This document shows positions 12,316-23,977 of a DNA stretch of 64,000 bases, in pieces (the first letter of the stretch is position 1; the number at the start of each line of letters is the position of its first letter). The DNA is taken from assembly GCA_963920765.1 (NCBI GenBank), contig OY987242.1:28358002-28422001 (forward strand), written 5' to 3'. A model generated the notes under the pieces. The model made no database searches. It was not told where the DNA came from and saw only the letters and a program-made list of their open reading frames with translations. Position numbers and translations under genes: made by a program. Origin of the DNA: Ulota crispa. Taxonomy: Eukaryota; Streptophyta; Bryopsida; Orthotrichales; Orthotrichaceae.

Positions 12316-12478
12316 ATGGCTGTTCCAAAAATGCGTACTTCTAAATTGAAAAAAAAATGTGTGAAACTATATGGAGAGAAAAAGCAAAAGAAGCTAAATT
12401 ATAAACTTTTCTTTAGCTCAATCTATTTTAACAAGCCGTTCAAAAAGCTTTTATTACACAACAAATGAAATTTTTTTT
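12316..12478 (+). pseudogene. rpl32: rpl32 copy, frameshifted (plastid ribosomal protein L32)
   Basis: Begins MAVPKMRTSKLKKK, the signature plastid L32 N-terminus. A single-base change in the A-run shifts the frame; the next frame continues TIWREKAKEAKL and then, after another stop, QAVQKAFITQQMK-like sequence matching the rest of L32 in pieces. It lies 86 bp after the rpl21 stop, the normal plastid gene order. Confidence 0.87.
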
Positions 12479-12750
12479 GAGATTTCTCAATAATATTAAA
12501 TAGTATTTTTAATAAATAAATAAAAACTACTAATATAAATACAAAAAAATATTTTTCAATAATATATTATTAAAAAAAGTTAAAAGAATCCAAAATTTAC
12601 CATAAAATTAAACTTTTTAACTAAAAATTAAAAATCTTTAATCTAAAATATATTTAATATTTAATAGATAGTTTTGTTTGTTTAATTAAAGTAAATGAAA
12701 CTATCTTGAATATTAAAATAAAAAATAAATTCATTTTTATTTTTTTGGAG

Positions 12751-12783
12751 TAGTGGGATTTGAACCCACTATCTAGCAGAAAT
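12751..12783 (-). pseudogene. 3' half of a plastid tRNA gene
   Basis: On the minus strand, GTGGGTTCAAATCCCAC is a perfect T-arm (5-bp stem, TTCAAAT loop) followed by TACTCC, the 3' acceptor strand. The D-arm and anticodon are absent because the insertion ends here. Some bryophyte plastids have a tRNA-Pro(GGG) gene next to rpl32, so that identity is possible but not shown. Confidence 0.5.
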
Positions 12784-13070
12784 ATTTATGCACACTACCT
12801 TACCTGGACTGCCTGGACGGATTGTTCACACAAATTTTCTTTGCAAGGTGTGGTTGAGTGCTGGTGAGAAATTGCAAGCTGGTGTGCGCGATGGAGGTTT
12901 AGAGGGGAAGGCCTTGTCAAGGCATTCGTGGCGTTGGAAGAGCTTCAGATAACAACTGTGTCAAGCTCTTTTGAAACTCGCGTGTGTGCTGGCGGCTGTG
13001 ATTGAGCGCAGAGAGCAAGTGCTGCGACGAGGCGCATTTGCACGGTCGCCTAACTGGGTTTGGGGTGAAG
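12784..13070 (+). promoter_or_regulatory. promoter and 5' UTR region of CTP synthase
   Basis: About 290 bp of GC-richer DNA between the plastid insertion and the CTP synthase ATG. No clear TATA box. An in-frame ATG at 13002 would add 23 residues with no family counterpart, so I prefer 13071. Confidence 0.5.
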
Positions 13071-16000
13071 ATGAAGTATGTGCTCGTCAGTGGAGGTGTG
13101 GTGAGTGGTCTTGGAAAGGGGGTCACCGCCAGCAGTATCGGCGTCGTGCTGAAGGCTTGTGGTCTTCGGGTCACATCCATCAAAATCGGTACGCGCATTG
13201 TGTCACGGCTCTGATTTTAGGTCGTTCTGTGGGTCTGTGCAGGTGTCGGTGCACTGCTAGGGTTTAGGGTTTTAGGGGCATTGTCTGTTTTAATGAATTT
13301 CTGGCTCTTCTCAAAGCCAGTTTTTTTATGAATTGGGTGTAATTGCTGTTATAACCTTCTTTTGTATCACGTCTCTGTGCCTTCAGATCCTTACTTGAAC
13401 ACGGATGCTGGGACTATGTCACCTTTTGAGCATGGCGAGGTTTTTGTTCTGGACGATGGTGGCGAGGTAAAGCCTTCAATTTTACCCCTGGTAGCAGCGG
13501 GTGGCAGGAAACCAATTATCTAGTCAATCACAAGTTACGTTGCCTGATATTCAGAATTTTAGTCAGAGACGGAGCCAATGTTCTTTGAGAATGGCTTTGA
13601 GTCTTATGAGTTGCACAAATGTTGTAGCTTGTAGGTTTCATGGAATAGCTTTGAACTGTATTTGTGCTTGCAGGTAGACTTGGATCTTGGAAATTATGAG
13701 CGCTTCTTGGATGTCACGTTGACACGAGACAACAACATCACTACCGGTAAAATCTATCAGGTAAAAAGTCAGGGTACATAATAAGATCATTCAACATTAT
13801 TTCATTTTGGGGCTTCTCTTTTTCTCGTTACACGTCTCCTATTAGATAATCAGTAGTAGTTTTATCTGCTTTCCGGTCTTTAGCGTCTACTTAAAATTTG
13901 ACCTTGGAAACTGATGTATAATTCAAATATTGATTGGATACTGAAAGATAATATCTGGTTCTGTAGCGTTTTGTATTGTTAATTCATGATGCACCCGGTT
14001 TATGAATGTGTTTTCTCTGATATCGATTGCTCTGTTTGTGCAGGCAGTGATAGAGAAAGAGAGAAGGGGTGACTTTTTGGGAAAGACTGTTCAGGTGTGT
14101 AGATTTATAAATTTCCGTGTCAGTTCTTTTGTCTTCCTAAGTAATTATCTTAAATTAGCAGTTTCTCATGTTGCCAAGTTTAGAATTTGGTATTTATCTG
14201 AAACACTTTAAGTCTAAATTTGGACTCCTTTTCAAAAACAAATTGGGTGGTTGTACACTGTTCTCTACAGTAGAACATGTCGGATTGAATGCTGCAAGTC
14301 AATAGCTTGGATAGTGAATAGTAACTCTTGGTCACAACCTCTTGTCCATAGTTGAGATCAACTTTTACTAACGAATAACCTATCTAAGTGCATATCCTAC
14401 CGCTGTCGCAGTTGTATGCAAGTTGAGAGGTTCTACTATATTGCACCTTTTGGTGTCGGTTCAGAAAATGATATGCATTGTAAATGGTTTTTTGGAATAG
14501 GTCGTACCACATATCACAGACGCTATTCAGGATTGGATTGAACGAGTTGCTAGAGTTCCAGTAGATGGACTCTCTGGGAGCGCTGACGTTTGCGTCATTG
14601 AGCTGGGGGGCACTGTCGGTACTGCTTTTATCCCTTTCTGTTCCGAATTTTTGTAAGTAAGTAGTGTTTAGGATTTGGACCTTGTTAGACAATGTTGCAT
14701 TGAAAAATCGAGTTCTTTGATTTGGCAGGTGTAACCCCCTTTGTTTTTGTGTGCTGATTGCATTGTCTCGTTGATGATAATTTTCACTATTTTCAGCACT
14801 TTGTTGAACATTTACTTGTGTATGCTACATCCAAACAGTACTGATTGTTTTTGTATTCCTAGTAGGTAATACATTTCTGATTTGAACGATCTTATCTTTG
14901 GATGTGTAGGTGATATCGAGTCTATGCCTTTCATTGAAGCTCTTCGGCAATTCCAGTTCCGAGTTGGTAAATTTATTGAAGTGTTTTTTAGTTCTTTATC
15001 GGGAAGCAACTATATCTGTGATGCAAGCAAGCACAAGTTGGATCTCTTTCTCATAATAGCTTTGAGTGTTTATTCATGTGATCTCTTTTTGATGCAGGTA
15101 ATAACAATTTCTGTTTGGTTCATGTGAGCTTGGTTCCCGTTTTGGGCGTGGTGGGCGAGCAGGTCAGAGAATAATATCTCCCTTTCTGAAAATTGGAGTT
15201 TTCAAAGCTGTTGAGACTCATATTTGCAATTATGCCTGTTCATGCTTTTGACCGCGAACCTTGCAGTAACCTAGTGTACGTTTCAACGTTTTTTCCAGAA
15301 AACCAAACCGACACAGCACAGTGTTCGGGAACTTCGGGCGCTGGGTCTTACTCCTGATTTGCTGGCTTGCCGAAGCGCACACGTACTTTTCTTCAGCTTT
15401 TGAATAAGTTCAAATAGTTTTCAATCAAATAATTGATAGCTCTTTGCTTTAGTAGTGATTGAAGATGGAATGTTTGTACCTTTTCTATTATCAGGGTTTC
15501 TGAAATTCTGAATTAATTGAATAATAGAATTTAAATAGCGTGTGGCTTGCCCTGTGATTTAGCATACTTATGAACCGTGCATGATTGGTTAGGATTATGC
15601 ATTTGATCTTCCTCTTAGAATGTCGATTTTTCTGAGTGTCCCTTATGTTGTTTTGATCGACTTTTGTGCAGCCTTTGGAGCAGGCTACGAAAGAAAAGCT
15701 CTCACAATTTTGTCATGTTCCAGTAAGTGCTGAACTCCTGCCATACTTGTAAGAGTATTTGTGATACAATTTTCAAGACTAGTAAATAGTATTGCTCTAA
15801 TTGATTGATCCTTTTTGTGCTGGTCAACTAGATGGTTGTGTTATTCCTAGAAAGTATTGATTAGCTAAATATAAGATACGTGATTGTGTTCTCAGTAGCT
15901 GGTTTGTAGTTTCTGCCAAATGCTACTGCTGGCAATATTGTGAGCATCCAGCACATTCTAAATTATCTAGGAGTTTCGGTTGAATAATTGACAAGAAATT

Positions 16001-19000
16001 TTACAAAAAAATTCTAAATATATATAGCTGTTGGTGAATGGGTTGGGTATGTAGGCTGCTCACATTCTTAACATATACGACGTGTCCAACATCTGGCACA
16101 TTCCTCTCCTCCTACGGGTATTTACTCTTCTGCTCAAGCATTTTCCTAAACTATATCTGGTATATAGCAATATGCCAGTCAGGGCATCTGAAAATTGCGC
16201 GTCGTTTCAACCAATAGGCGATGGGTTGTAGATTCTACATATATCGGTTCGGTGGTTGTGAGAATTTGCCATAGCGTAGTATTCGTGTGCTGAAACACCT
16301 TGTTTTTTATTTTACAATGAACAGGACCAGCAAGGACATCTTGCAATTCTCCACAAACTGCAATTAAGGTTAGTCATTGATGGATGGATTTGTCTGGCAA
16401 GTCTTCGGTTTTGTAGCACTCTGCTTCAAAGTTGCCTTATGTTGGTGATCAACTAGTTCCGAGGACTTACGTGTCCAACATTGCTGTGTCGTGCAGTTCT
16501 GTACCGCCACCTGCCTTGGAGTCCTGGGCTGCCCGAGCTGAACGATGCGACAACCTTACCATCCCAGTAAGTACTTGGAGTTGATGAACCTTCTGATGTG
16601 AAAATGATTATCATCTTCAAGAGCTTCGGTTTTTGTCTCTCACTGTGGTTGGGTGATGTTTAAATTTTGGATATCTTTGTGCAGATAAAAATTGCCATGG
16701 TTGGAAAATACACTGGTCTCTCAGACTCGTATCTCTCAGTTTTGAAGGTGGGTTGTAGTGATGAACCTGTTGCTTTTTGTAAGGGCTGAAGTGGCTATTG
16801 CTTCTGGTTTAATTTGAATCGCATGAGTTAATTAATACTGTAAATCTGGCAGTTCTAGGGTTATTGTAATTTTCTCCTTTGACGTAAGTGACTGGTACTC
16901 TCCGTTGATCATCGTGTGGAGACTTAGATGCCGGGAAAGAGCCATACAAAAACATGACTTGGTGTGCTGTTTGTGGACCAGGCTCTGCAACATGCATGCA
17001 TTGCATGTTCTAGGAAGTTGGTGTTAGAATGGGTTGCTGCTACTGATTTGGAGGACCGTGCAAAAGTGGAGGTATCGTTCTTGCTGAATGTATATTTCGG
17101 TGATTTTTTGTTGAGATTTTACTAACAATATTAGATTCTGCTTGTGTAGTCGTTGGATTTAATCAGTGGTGTTGTGCGTGTGCAGACACCAGATGCTTTT
17201 GCTTCTGCTTGGAAAACCTTGAAGGTAACTTTCTTGACCTGCTTGCGCCATGTGTTTGTTTTATTTTTGTACCTTTTTCATCTTTCATGTTATTTTCAAC
17301 AAGTTTGTTGTGTGCGACCTTTTGCAATGAGGTTGTGTACTGATTGTCTACCTTTGTCTTGCACAGAATTCTCATGGTGTGCTAGTGCCTGGTGGATTTG
17401 GTGATCGAGGAGTACAAGGAAAGATTTTAGCTGCTACATACGCACGTACAAATGGGGTTCCTTACCTGGGCATTTGCCTTGGAATGCAGCTCGCTGTGGT
17501 GGAGTATGCCAGAAATGTAAGCAACTTTTTCTGCCCGCGTATTGGTTTTGTGATATGTTTGATATTTGTTGCATACTTGCCTGGTTTTACTCAGAAGTTG
17601 TTGAATGTAGCTGATTGTGGTCCTATATTCCTTGTGTATTTTCTGTATAATTTACTAGAAGCGATTTAAATAAAATTAGTTTGCTCACTTACATTTGCTT
17701 GATGTTTAACAGGTTCTTGGACTGAAGGAAGCTAACAGCACAGAGTTTGATTCCGCCACACCATATCCTTGTGTTGTTTTTATGCCAGAGGTATACATTT
17801 TGTCTTTGTAGGTCTAAATTTTTTTGCGTGCAATTCAGTCATAGATCTAGGCACTTTTAGTAACCGTTATTGCGTGCAAGAGTGCTTACTAGTGTTTTGA
17901 GAAAACATCCTTGTTTTAGTGAAATTTGAATTTTTCTTGGTTTATTTTGGTTTATTTTGTGTAGGTCTCCAAAACCCACATGGGTGGGACTATGAGATTG
18001 GGCGCTCGCAAGACGTTGCTACAAACAGCTGACTGCATAACAGCTAAATTGTATGGATTCGGAGTAATTTGTTTTTTGGTGGCTACTCTCATAGATTAGG
18101 TGAAGCTTGTGTTTGGCAGTTAGCTATGTTGGTGTGTGAGAAACGTGGCATGCTTTTCGTGCCTCAGAACTAGTGTTTTCGGTTTGATATTTGGTGAGGC
18201 CTTGGCTACATATTTGTTTAGTTCATGTCTTTCTGTGTCGTGTTCTTTGGTACGTTCTATCTTGCTTTGTTTGACGTCGCAGTGTCCGTCTTGCAGATAT
18301 CAGAAGGATAGCTTTTTAGATGAACGGCATAGACATCGTTACGAGGTAATGGTCTTTCATCCCTCAGTTAGGTTTAGACAGTTTCTGCTCCTAAGATATG
18401 CTGTTTATTAGTTTGTTATTCTGCTAATTGTGAGGCTATTTTTCCTCTGGGCAGGTTAACCCCGAGATGGTGGACAGCTTAGAGGCTGCAGGGCTACGCT
18501 TTGTTGGCAAGGATGAGACTGGACGTAGAATGGAGGTATCTTCGAACTCACTCCCGTGATCCTTTTATTACTTCTGTTGAAATGGCATGGCGTAGCAAAG
18601 AAGAAGGATCCGGTCAGGTCTGATGAAACCTGTAGTTTTTAATAGTACATCAACGTGAACATACTGCATCACGTAAATCCTTGTATCCTGAATTTTTGTT
18701 CAGGTTTTGGAGTTGCGAGGGCATCCCTTTTATGTAGGCGTTCAGTTTCATCCAGAATTCAAATCACGACCTGGGAAGCCTTCGGCAGTTTTCTTAGGTG
18801 AGGTTCCCTGTTTTCTTATTTCTGCAAGACTATCCTGGTCACTTTTAGTCTAAATTGATAATTCTCTTATATTTGTACCCAATTTAGCATTTCGCCTTCG
18901 GATTAAAGCTCTTCATTTGACATGGAACGTTGGTAGTCAGCACATGAACCATATATGTATTTCCAGTTAAGATTGGAAAGCTTCTAACAAACATTTCAAG

Positions 19001-19492
19001 ATAGAATTTTACTGCTAAAAACTCACAATCTTGGAACCTTGAATTATGTGAGATCATAATGTCTTGAATAACTAAATGTTTGCGATGCATTGGCCGAGGA
19101 ATGAACTTGTAGTTACGAGTCATGAACTTGACCCGGCCTCAGTGTGTAGCAGACTAGCAGTGTTCACAAAGGTGGTTAAATTATAGCGAATATTCTACCT
19201 CTTTTTTTACAGCTACAAAAACTGTGAATATCAGTGGTAAAGTCGAAAGTTTTAGCTCGTTTTTTTGTGTTTTTTTAGCCACGAAGCTAATTTTGAAAAT
19301 CACGTTTGGAATCATTGATGAGCAGGTTTGATATTAGCTGCTTCTGGACAAATGGATTCGTACATCAATGGGCCCCAGCTACCCTCCCCATCAAAAGCAA
19401 CAGCGGCGACAGCTAATTCCACTCCTCTGGCAAAGCACACTGAGGTACCCGTCCCGCAGGTTTCAGAAGGATTACAACGTCTTGCAGTCTAG
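13071..19492 (+). CDS. CTPS: CTP synthase, 22 exons, 594 aa
   Basis: Makes CTP from UTP, ATP and glutamine in the cytosol, the last step of pyrimidine synthesis. Exons: 13071-13188, 13387-13466, 13674-13760, 14044-14094, 14501-14618, 14910-14966, 15098-15162, 15299-15382, 15672-15722, 16055-16117, 16325-16368, 16497-16566, 16685-16747, 16982-17071, 17186-17224, 17367-17516, 17713-17790, 17965-18050, 18297-18345, 18455-18535, 18704-18797, 19326-19492. All have GT-AG ends and phases that join; the sum is 1785 nt. The N-terminal synthetase domain starts [17 protein letters not shown] and includes [12 protein letters not shown]. The glutaminase domain carries the nucleophile Cys in YLGICLGMQ (exon 16) and the His-Glu of FHPEF (exon 21). 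A Ser/Pro/Ala-rich tail of about 40 residues follows. All core motifs are intact, so the gene looks functional. Length fits eukaryotic CTP synthases. Confidence 0.96.
13257..13278 (+). promoter_or_regulatory. telomere-like (telo-box) repeats in CTPS intron 1
   Basis: TAGGGTTTAGGGTTTTAGGG: nearly three TTTAGGG units 70 bp inside the first intron. In plants such telo-boxes (AAACCCTA) near the start of transcription are common in growth and translation genes. Regulatory role here is inferred. Confidence 0.5.
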
Positions 19493-20315
19493 GGTGGAGC
19501 CTGGCAACCATATTTGCTTTTTATTGAGCTGGTTGCTGGAATAAATATTTGTTTTAACAAGTTCTTTAGCTTTTATTTCTATTTTCTATTTTCTTTTGTG
19601 TGGCATTGTCCTGTAATGGTGTGTTTGTGCTTGGACGAATCACTCGTCTGGTCTGGTAGGTCTCTGGTTTCTCTACTTTCTGCACTCATGAAGTCCTTTG
19701 AACAATGTAAATCAGTGCGTACGTCTTTGGAAGGTTTTGAATCTGAAACAAATTGCAACATCAATGTTTCTAAATGTGTTTTCAAATTTTTGTAACCTAC
19801 TTAACCTTCCAATGATTCCCAAAATTTGAATTACACATCAATTGTAATTTAATTCCCCAAAAAGTGAAAATGACATATGAAAGAACAATTTTAATGATGG
19901 CTTTCAAAAGAAGAGTTGTAGGTTGTGACCCATAGACCATGTCTATCCATTTGGATCTACTTCTATATTGATATCCACATTGTAGGATGGAATTGAAATC
20001 TCATTGTAGCACGGAATTGAAATTTCAATAGCTCTACTTGATTCCCTTCATTTTTCATTTTACACTTTCAAGGCTTATTATGACTTCTGTTTTTGAACTC
20101 ATGGGATGTGGACATAAGAAAAAGGATCCTACTTTTATTTTTAAATGTCAGTGAGCACTAAAGGTTTTTCTTGAGGCCGTGTGGATTGATTTTTGGTTCA
20201 AGCCACTCAAGCGATTGCTTAATTGAATGTCCTCGATCACAAAACCTTGTGTAAATTCATAACTGAAGATCAAGTTGGATGCAGCTGCTCGACTGGTTAT
20301 TCAGTACATGACTCC
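19493..20315 (+). other. 3' flank of CTPS
   Basis: An AATAAA at 19540-19545, 48 bp after the stop, is a candidate poly(A) signal. The remainder up to the first TTAA element holds no recognisable gene. Confidence 0.5.
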
Positions 20316-21785
20316 TTAACCCCTCAACGCCCCTGCAGCGCGTTTTTCGCTGTTTGTGTTTTTGCTCTCGCTACTTGCGGTGTGAACAGCAATGTGCTGG
20401 TATGAATTTTAGAACCAGTGATGCGGTTGATCTCTGGCTATGATGCGCGGAACAGGGTGCAGTCTATTTCTGGACATGGCAGTTGAGCCAGGGTTCCAGA
20501 TTTTAACCGGCTGCAGGCCGTGGACAACCGTTGCTTGCGCTGGCGCGAGGAATCCAAGACGAGACGAGAGGAGGCTCTCTGCGTACTCGCGAGGAATCCA
20601 AGGCAAGAGCCGATTTCGATGTACTCGCTTCTTAGCAGGTTCAGATTGCACTAATGCTTGGTTGTTGCTTGCGTTCGTGGCAGGTGACTTTGGAGGAAAC
20701 TTTGAAGAGGAAATGGCGTGGTGAGGCAATGGGCGTTGATCTAGCGGAATGGGTCGACATCCGGACATCAAGACAATCAGTTGCAGTGATACAGAGTTTG
20801 AGTGATGCTTCGAGCTGGGAGACCGTCTAGTGCACCGTAGTGGGCATTGAGCGACTGTGCAGGCAGTTTGTGAGTGAGTGCGGCCATTGCCTTTGCAGGA
20901 TAGAAAGAACCGTAGGAAAGACTATCCACGAAGACTTCCGTGATTGAACGCGCTCCTAATTTTGAAGCTCTCTTTCGTTCCTGCCGTTGGTCTCTGATGT
21001 TGAGGTCATGGTGTGCTCGTCCGGTTATTGTGAGCGATGTCTGATTTATGTACGTGCCCGCAGTACTGAATTGTTCCTTGGAGGAATGCTCGTGGCCATG
21101 TAATAGAAGTCAGGTTTGCAGATCAAGTAGACAGTTCGATTTGAGAACCCAGTCTTGCTAATGAATCGTTGCTCAGGGAAATCGACATAAGGATGGCAGA
21201 TCAGGTGGCCACTCGATTTGGAACCCATTCCTGGCATGTGCATGCTCGCAATCGTTGCAGCCGCTAAGTTAATGCAAATGCTAGTCCTGAAGTAGAAATA
21301 TGCAAACGCTCCCCATACCCGACTGGGAGTTCCACGTGTCGGTTCATGATCGATGGAGTGCACTTGCTGAACCGGTCTTCCTACGCAAAACCGCAGAGTC
21401 ACGCTCACGTCGATGCCGCGCTTCATTTCAGTTGTGCGTGAATCCAGCTGATTCTTTGTATATGCATTCTTATCTCTTGTGTGAGTGCCCATGCAAATTT
21501 TGTGCTTCACACCTGCACCCAGTCAGTGGGCATGTCTCCCGGAAGTGCAAAATCCATCAAACTTTCAGTTTCTGCCAAGACAAAAACCTACGTCTGATCA
21601 TTATAAGAACAGCATCTGCTTGGTGAAATCCTTCGGGTTTAGTCTTAGTCGGTGGAGAGAAGGTACAAACCTCAATCAACGGCGAACTCTCGAGCAACCT
21701 TACACCGAAGGTGCACTGTGTACCGTACTTGTATCTCGGAACCCGAAGCAAACGTGCTGAAAACCTCCGGGCGTTGAGGGGTTAA
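20316..21785. mobile_element. TTAA element A, 1.47 kb, GC-rich interior
   Basis: Bounded by TTAA on both sides with a perfect 17-bp inverted end: TTAACCCCTCAACGCCC at the left and its reverse complement at the right. TTAA target duplication with CCC/GGG ends is the hallmark of the piggyBac superfamily. No transposase; the interior is clearly richer in G+C than its surroundings, with overlapping open frames on both strands (for example 20440-20724 +, 21046-21510 -) that I do not recognise. It may carry captured host sequence. Confidence 0.75.
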
Positions 21786-21950
21786 CCCCTAAATGCCCAA
21801 GGCCTTTCTGAACTTCTCTCAACCAACCTTTTCATAAATCTCATCAAGTCAAACGTGCTGAAAACCTCCGGGCGTTGAGGGGTTAACCCCTAAATGCCCA
21901 AGGCCTTTCTGAACTTCTCTCAACCAACCTTTTCATAAATCTCATCAAGT
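21749..21950 (+). repeat. 101-bp tandem duplication across the A/B junction
   Basis: 21749-21849 and 21850-21950 read as the same sequence by eye. Each copy holds the last 37 bp of element A, the TTAA, and the first 64 bp of element B. The identity shows that the duplication is recent. Confidence 0.95.
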
Positions 21951-22505
21951 TTTTTTAAACTGTAACCGTACAAATTTGAACTTAATATGTTTGAGATTAC
22001 ATAAAAAAAGAAAATACAACAATATCACTTATAGTTTGAAAGATTATAACATTTGAACATGAGGGTGTTAAAACTGCAGAAGTAACTTGAAGTTTTCTAA
22101 TCCTCATTTCACATGTCAAATCTAAAAAGTTGGTCATCAAAAAAATATGAGGTTTAAGGTCATTACATGTTTAACTTTAGTCAATTTACAGCTTTCAAAA
22201 TCTACTCTTGTATTTTTTTTAAATGGATTTCTAATGCAGGTTTTTCTCCAAGCTCTAGTGTATTTGAGGCTCATTTTCAAGATCTTCCAACACTAAAAAA
22301 CTCAAGATTGCAATGGATACCCTGGTACAAAATCTTCAGTAGAAAAATCATCAGTATTCATTTTTTAGATTTGATGTTGAAAATAGACTTCAAAACAAAC
22401 TTGTGTTCAAAAGAAAATAATAAAAATAGTGATTTGATAAGGTTTTATTCATCTTCAAAGTTTTGTAAACACCCAAATTGGGTGCCTTGGGCATTTAAGG
22501 GTTAA
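21883..22505. mobile_element. TTAA element B
   Basis: Starts TTAACCCCTAAATGCCCAAG and ends with the reverse complement of TTAACCCTTAAATGCCCAAG (21 of 22 positions match over the full end). 623 bp, AT-rich, non-coding. If the duplicated copy at 21782 is counted as the start it is 724 bp. It shares its left TTAA with element A. Confidence 0.8.
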
Positions 22506-22897
22506 ATAAATCTATTCGGATGCCGAACTGGCAGAAATTCTAGTTGTACTGCACAGGATTAGTTTATGGGGAGAAAAAAGAAAATTCATACAGACAGTCG
22601 TTGATGGAGCACTAACCAAGGCAGCAGTGTTTGGGGACCACAATCGCAATACATGCACGTGCTGCCCCTACCCTACCCTGCCATCCACTCTCTCCCCACA
22701 AAGCAATAATAAACAATCGTCAATAACAACAACAACAACAGTAGGTCCAATGGCCCCCACCGTTACTCCCGCGCTTTTCTTTCTGACTACCACAAGCATG
22801 TGTCACCTGGGTATTTGCTAGCCACTTGGCCAAAACGTGTTAAAACTAACCAATTATGACAAGAAAATGAATTGCAAACGTGCATGTCATTTCACTC
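22506..22897. other. intergenic, no gene seen
   Basis: About 390 bp with short CAA repeats (22720-22740). Nothing recognisable. Confidence 0.4.
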
Positions 22898-23577
22898 TAC
22901 ACTGAATATTGCGCTTAGGTTGCTCCACCACTAATTTCTCAACATTTTACACTAAATAAATATTTATTGATATTATAATAAATTATAATAAATGTTATCA
23001 ATAATTTTTACATTAGACAAACTATCAAGGAACTAGTAATAACAACAACATTACAAAAAAACAAACTACAGTGGTGCTTGGTTAGCATCAATATTTGGGC
23101 TTGCAAAAAGTGTTGACCTTATCCAAGCAATGATCATAAACAAACACTCCATTGGCATTACTTTCACTAGTTTTGATGGTTGCAACTTTGGAGGTGCTGT
23201 CCCACCCATATTCTTGGTACACTAACCAAACGTCTTTCTCACTAAGGAGTCAAAATGGGAATTGATGAAATGAAAAAGTTGACCATATGCAAGCACTTGA
23301 CCTAAACCAAGCTCATAATACATGCTTTTGAACAAAAGGGAAGTGGGGATATGATCTTATCCAATTGTTGCTCTTACAAAGGTTGACGCTAACCAAGTAC
23401 TATTGTAGTGGTATCAAAGCTGGAAACCATGTGAAATCTTAGTATTTAGAGAATCACATGTGCCTAGTTTGAGGTATTGCCTACGGTACTATTGGAGTAG
23501 CACCCCACACAGCCTTTGCAAGAGATATTCAACCAAGTGGTCAAGCAAAGAGTCATGAGGTAAATTTCTAAGGTAAC

Positions 23578-23731
23578 ATTAGCAAAATTTTGAACCCTCC
23601 AAAAGGCCCCCAACTCCACTTGAGAGATGTGCATATAGAGAAAAAAGTTGCCATTTCTGACTGTCAAAATTTGCCATCTCTGACATCTGCAATGTGTCAT
23701 ATGATGTGCCACGACGGTTTTAGTATTATTA

Positions 23732-23819
<88 letters not shown>

Positions 23820-23927
23820 CATTATTATTATTATTATTATTATTACTTTTACTATTTTGTTCACCTCTGTTATGTAGCGCGACATGGTTTTTTAGGGACC
23901 CTTTGGAGGGTTCAAAATTTTGCTAAT
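23578..23927. mobile_element. nested MITE carrying an (ATT)n microsatellite
   Basis: About 33-bp inverted ends (ATTAGCAAAATTTTGAACCC at the left and its reverse complement at the right, roughly 30 of 33 matching). The centre holds the ATT array at 23722-23845. It sits inside the element at 22898-23977. Confidence 0.65.
23722..23845 (+). repeat. (ATT)n microsatellite, about 41 units
   Basis: 124 bp of ATT with three interruptions. Long isoleucine, leucine and tyrosine-free open frames over it are artefacts of the repeat. Confidence 0.98.
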
Positions 23928-23977
23928 GGGTGAACCTCATTGTTAAGGCAACCTAAATGCACTATCTAGTGTACTTA

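Larger units (their letters stand above)
22898..23977. mobile_element. non-autonomous DNA element with TTTAGGTTGC-type ends
   Basis: Left end ACACTGAATATTGCGCTTAG then GTTGC; right end is the reverse complement of ACACTAGATAGTGCATTTAG then GTTGCC. Related ends occur at 56052-56357 and, in part, 43080-43148, so this is a repeat family. Its interior contains another MITE (23578-23927). No coding capacity. Confidence 0.55.

Noticed and set aside
13002..13070. Upstream in-frame ATG as the CTP synthase start
   Set aside because: The family begins at MKYVLVSGG (13071); the added residues resemble a leader, not a conserved extension.
23590..23926. Poly-Ile and poly-Leu open frames
   Set aside because: Direct products of the ATT microsatellite.
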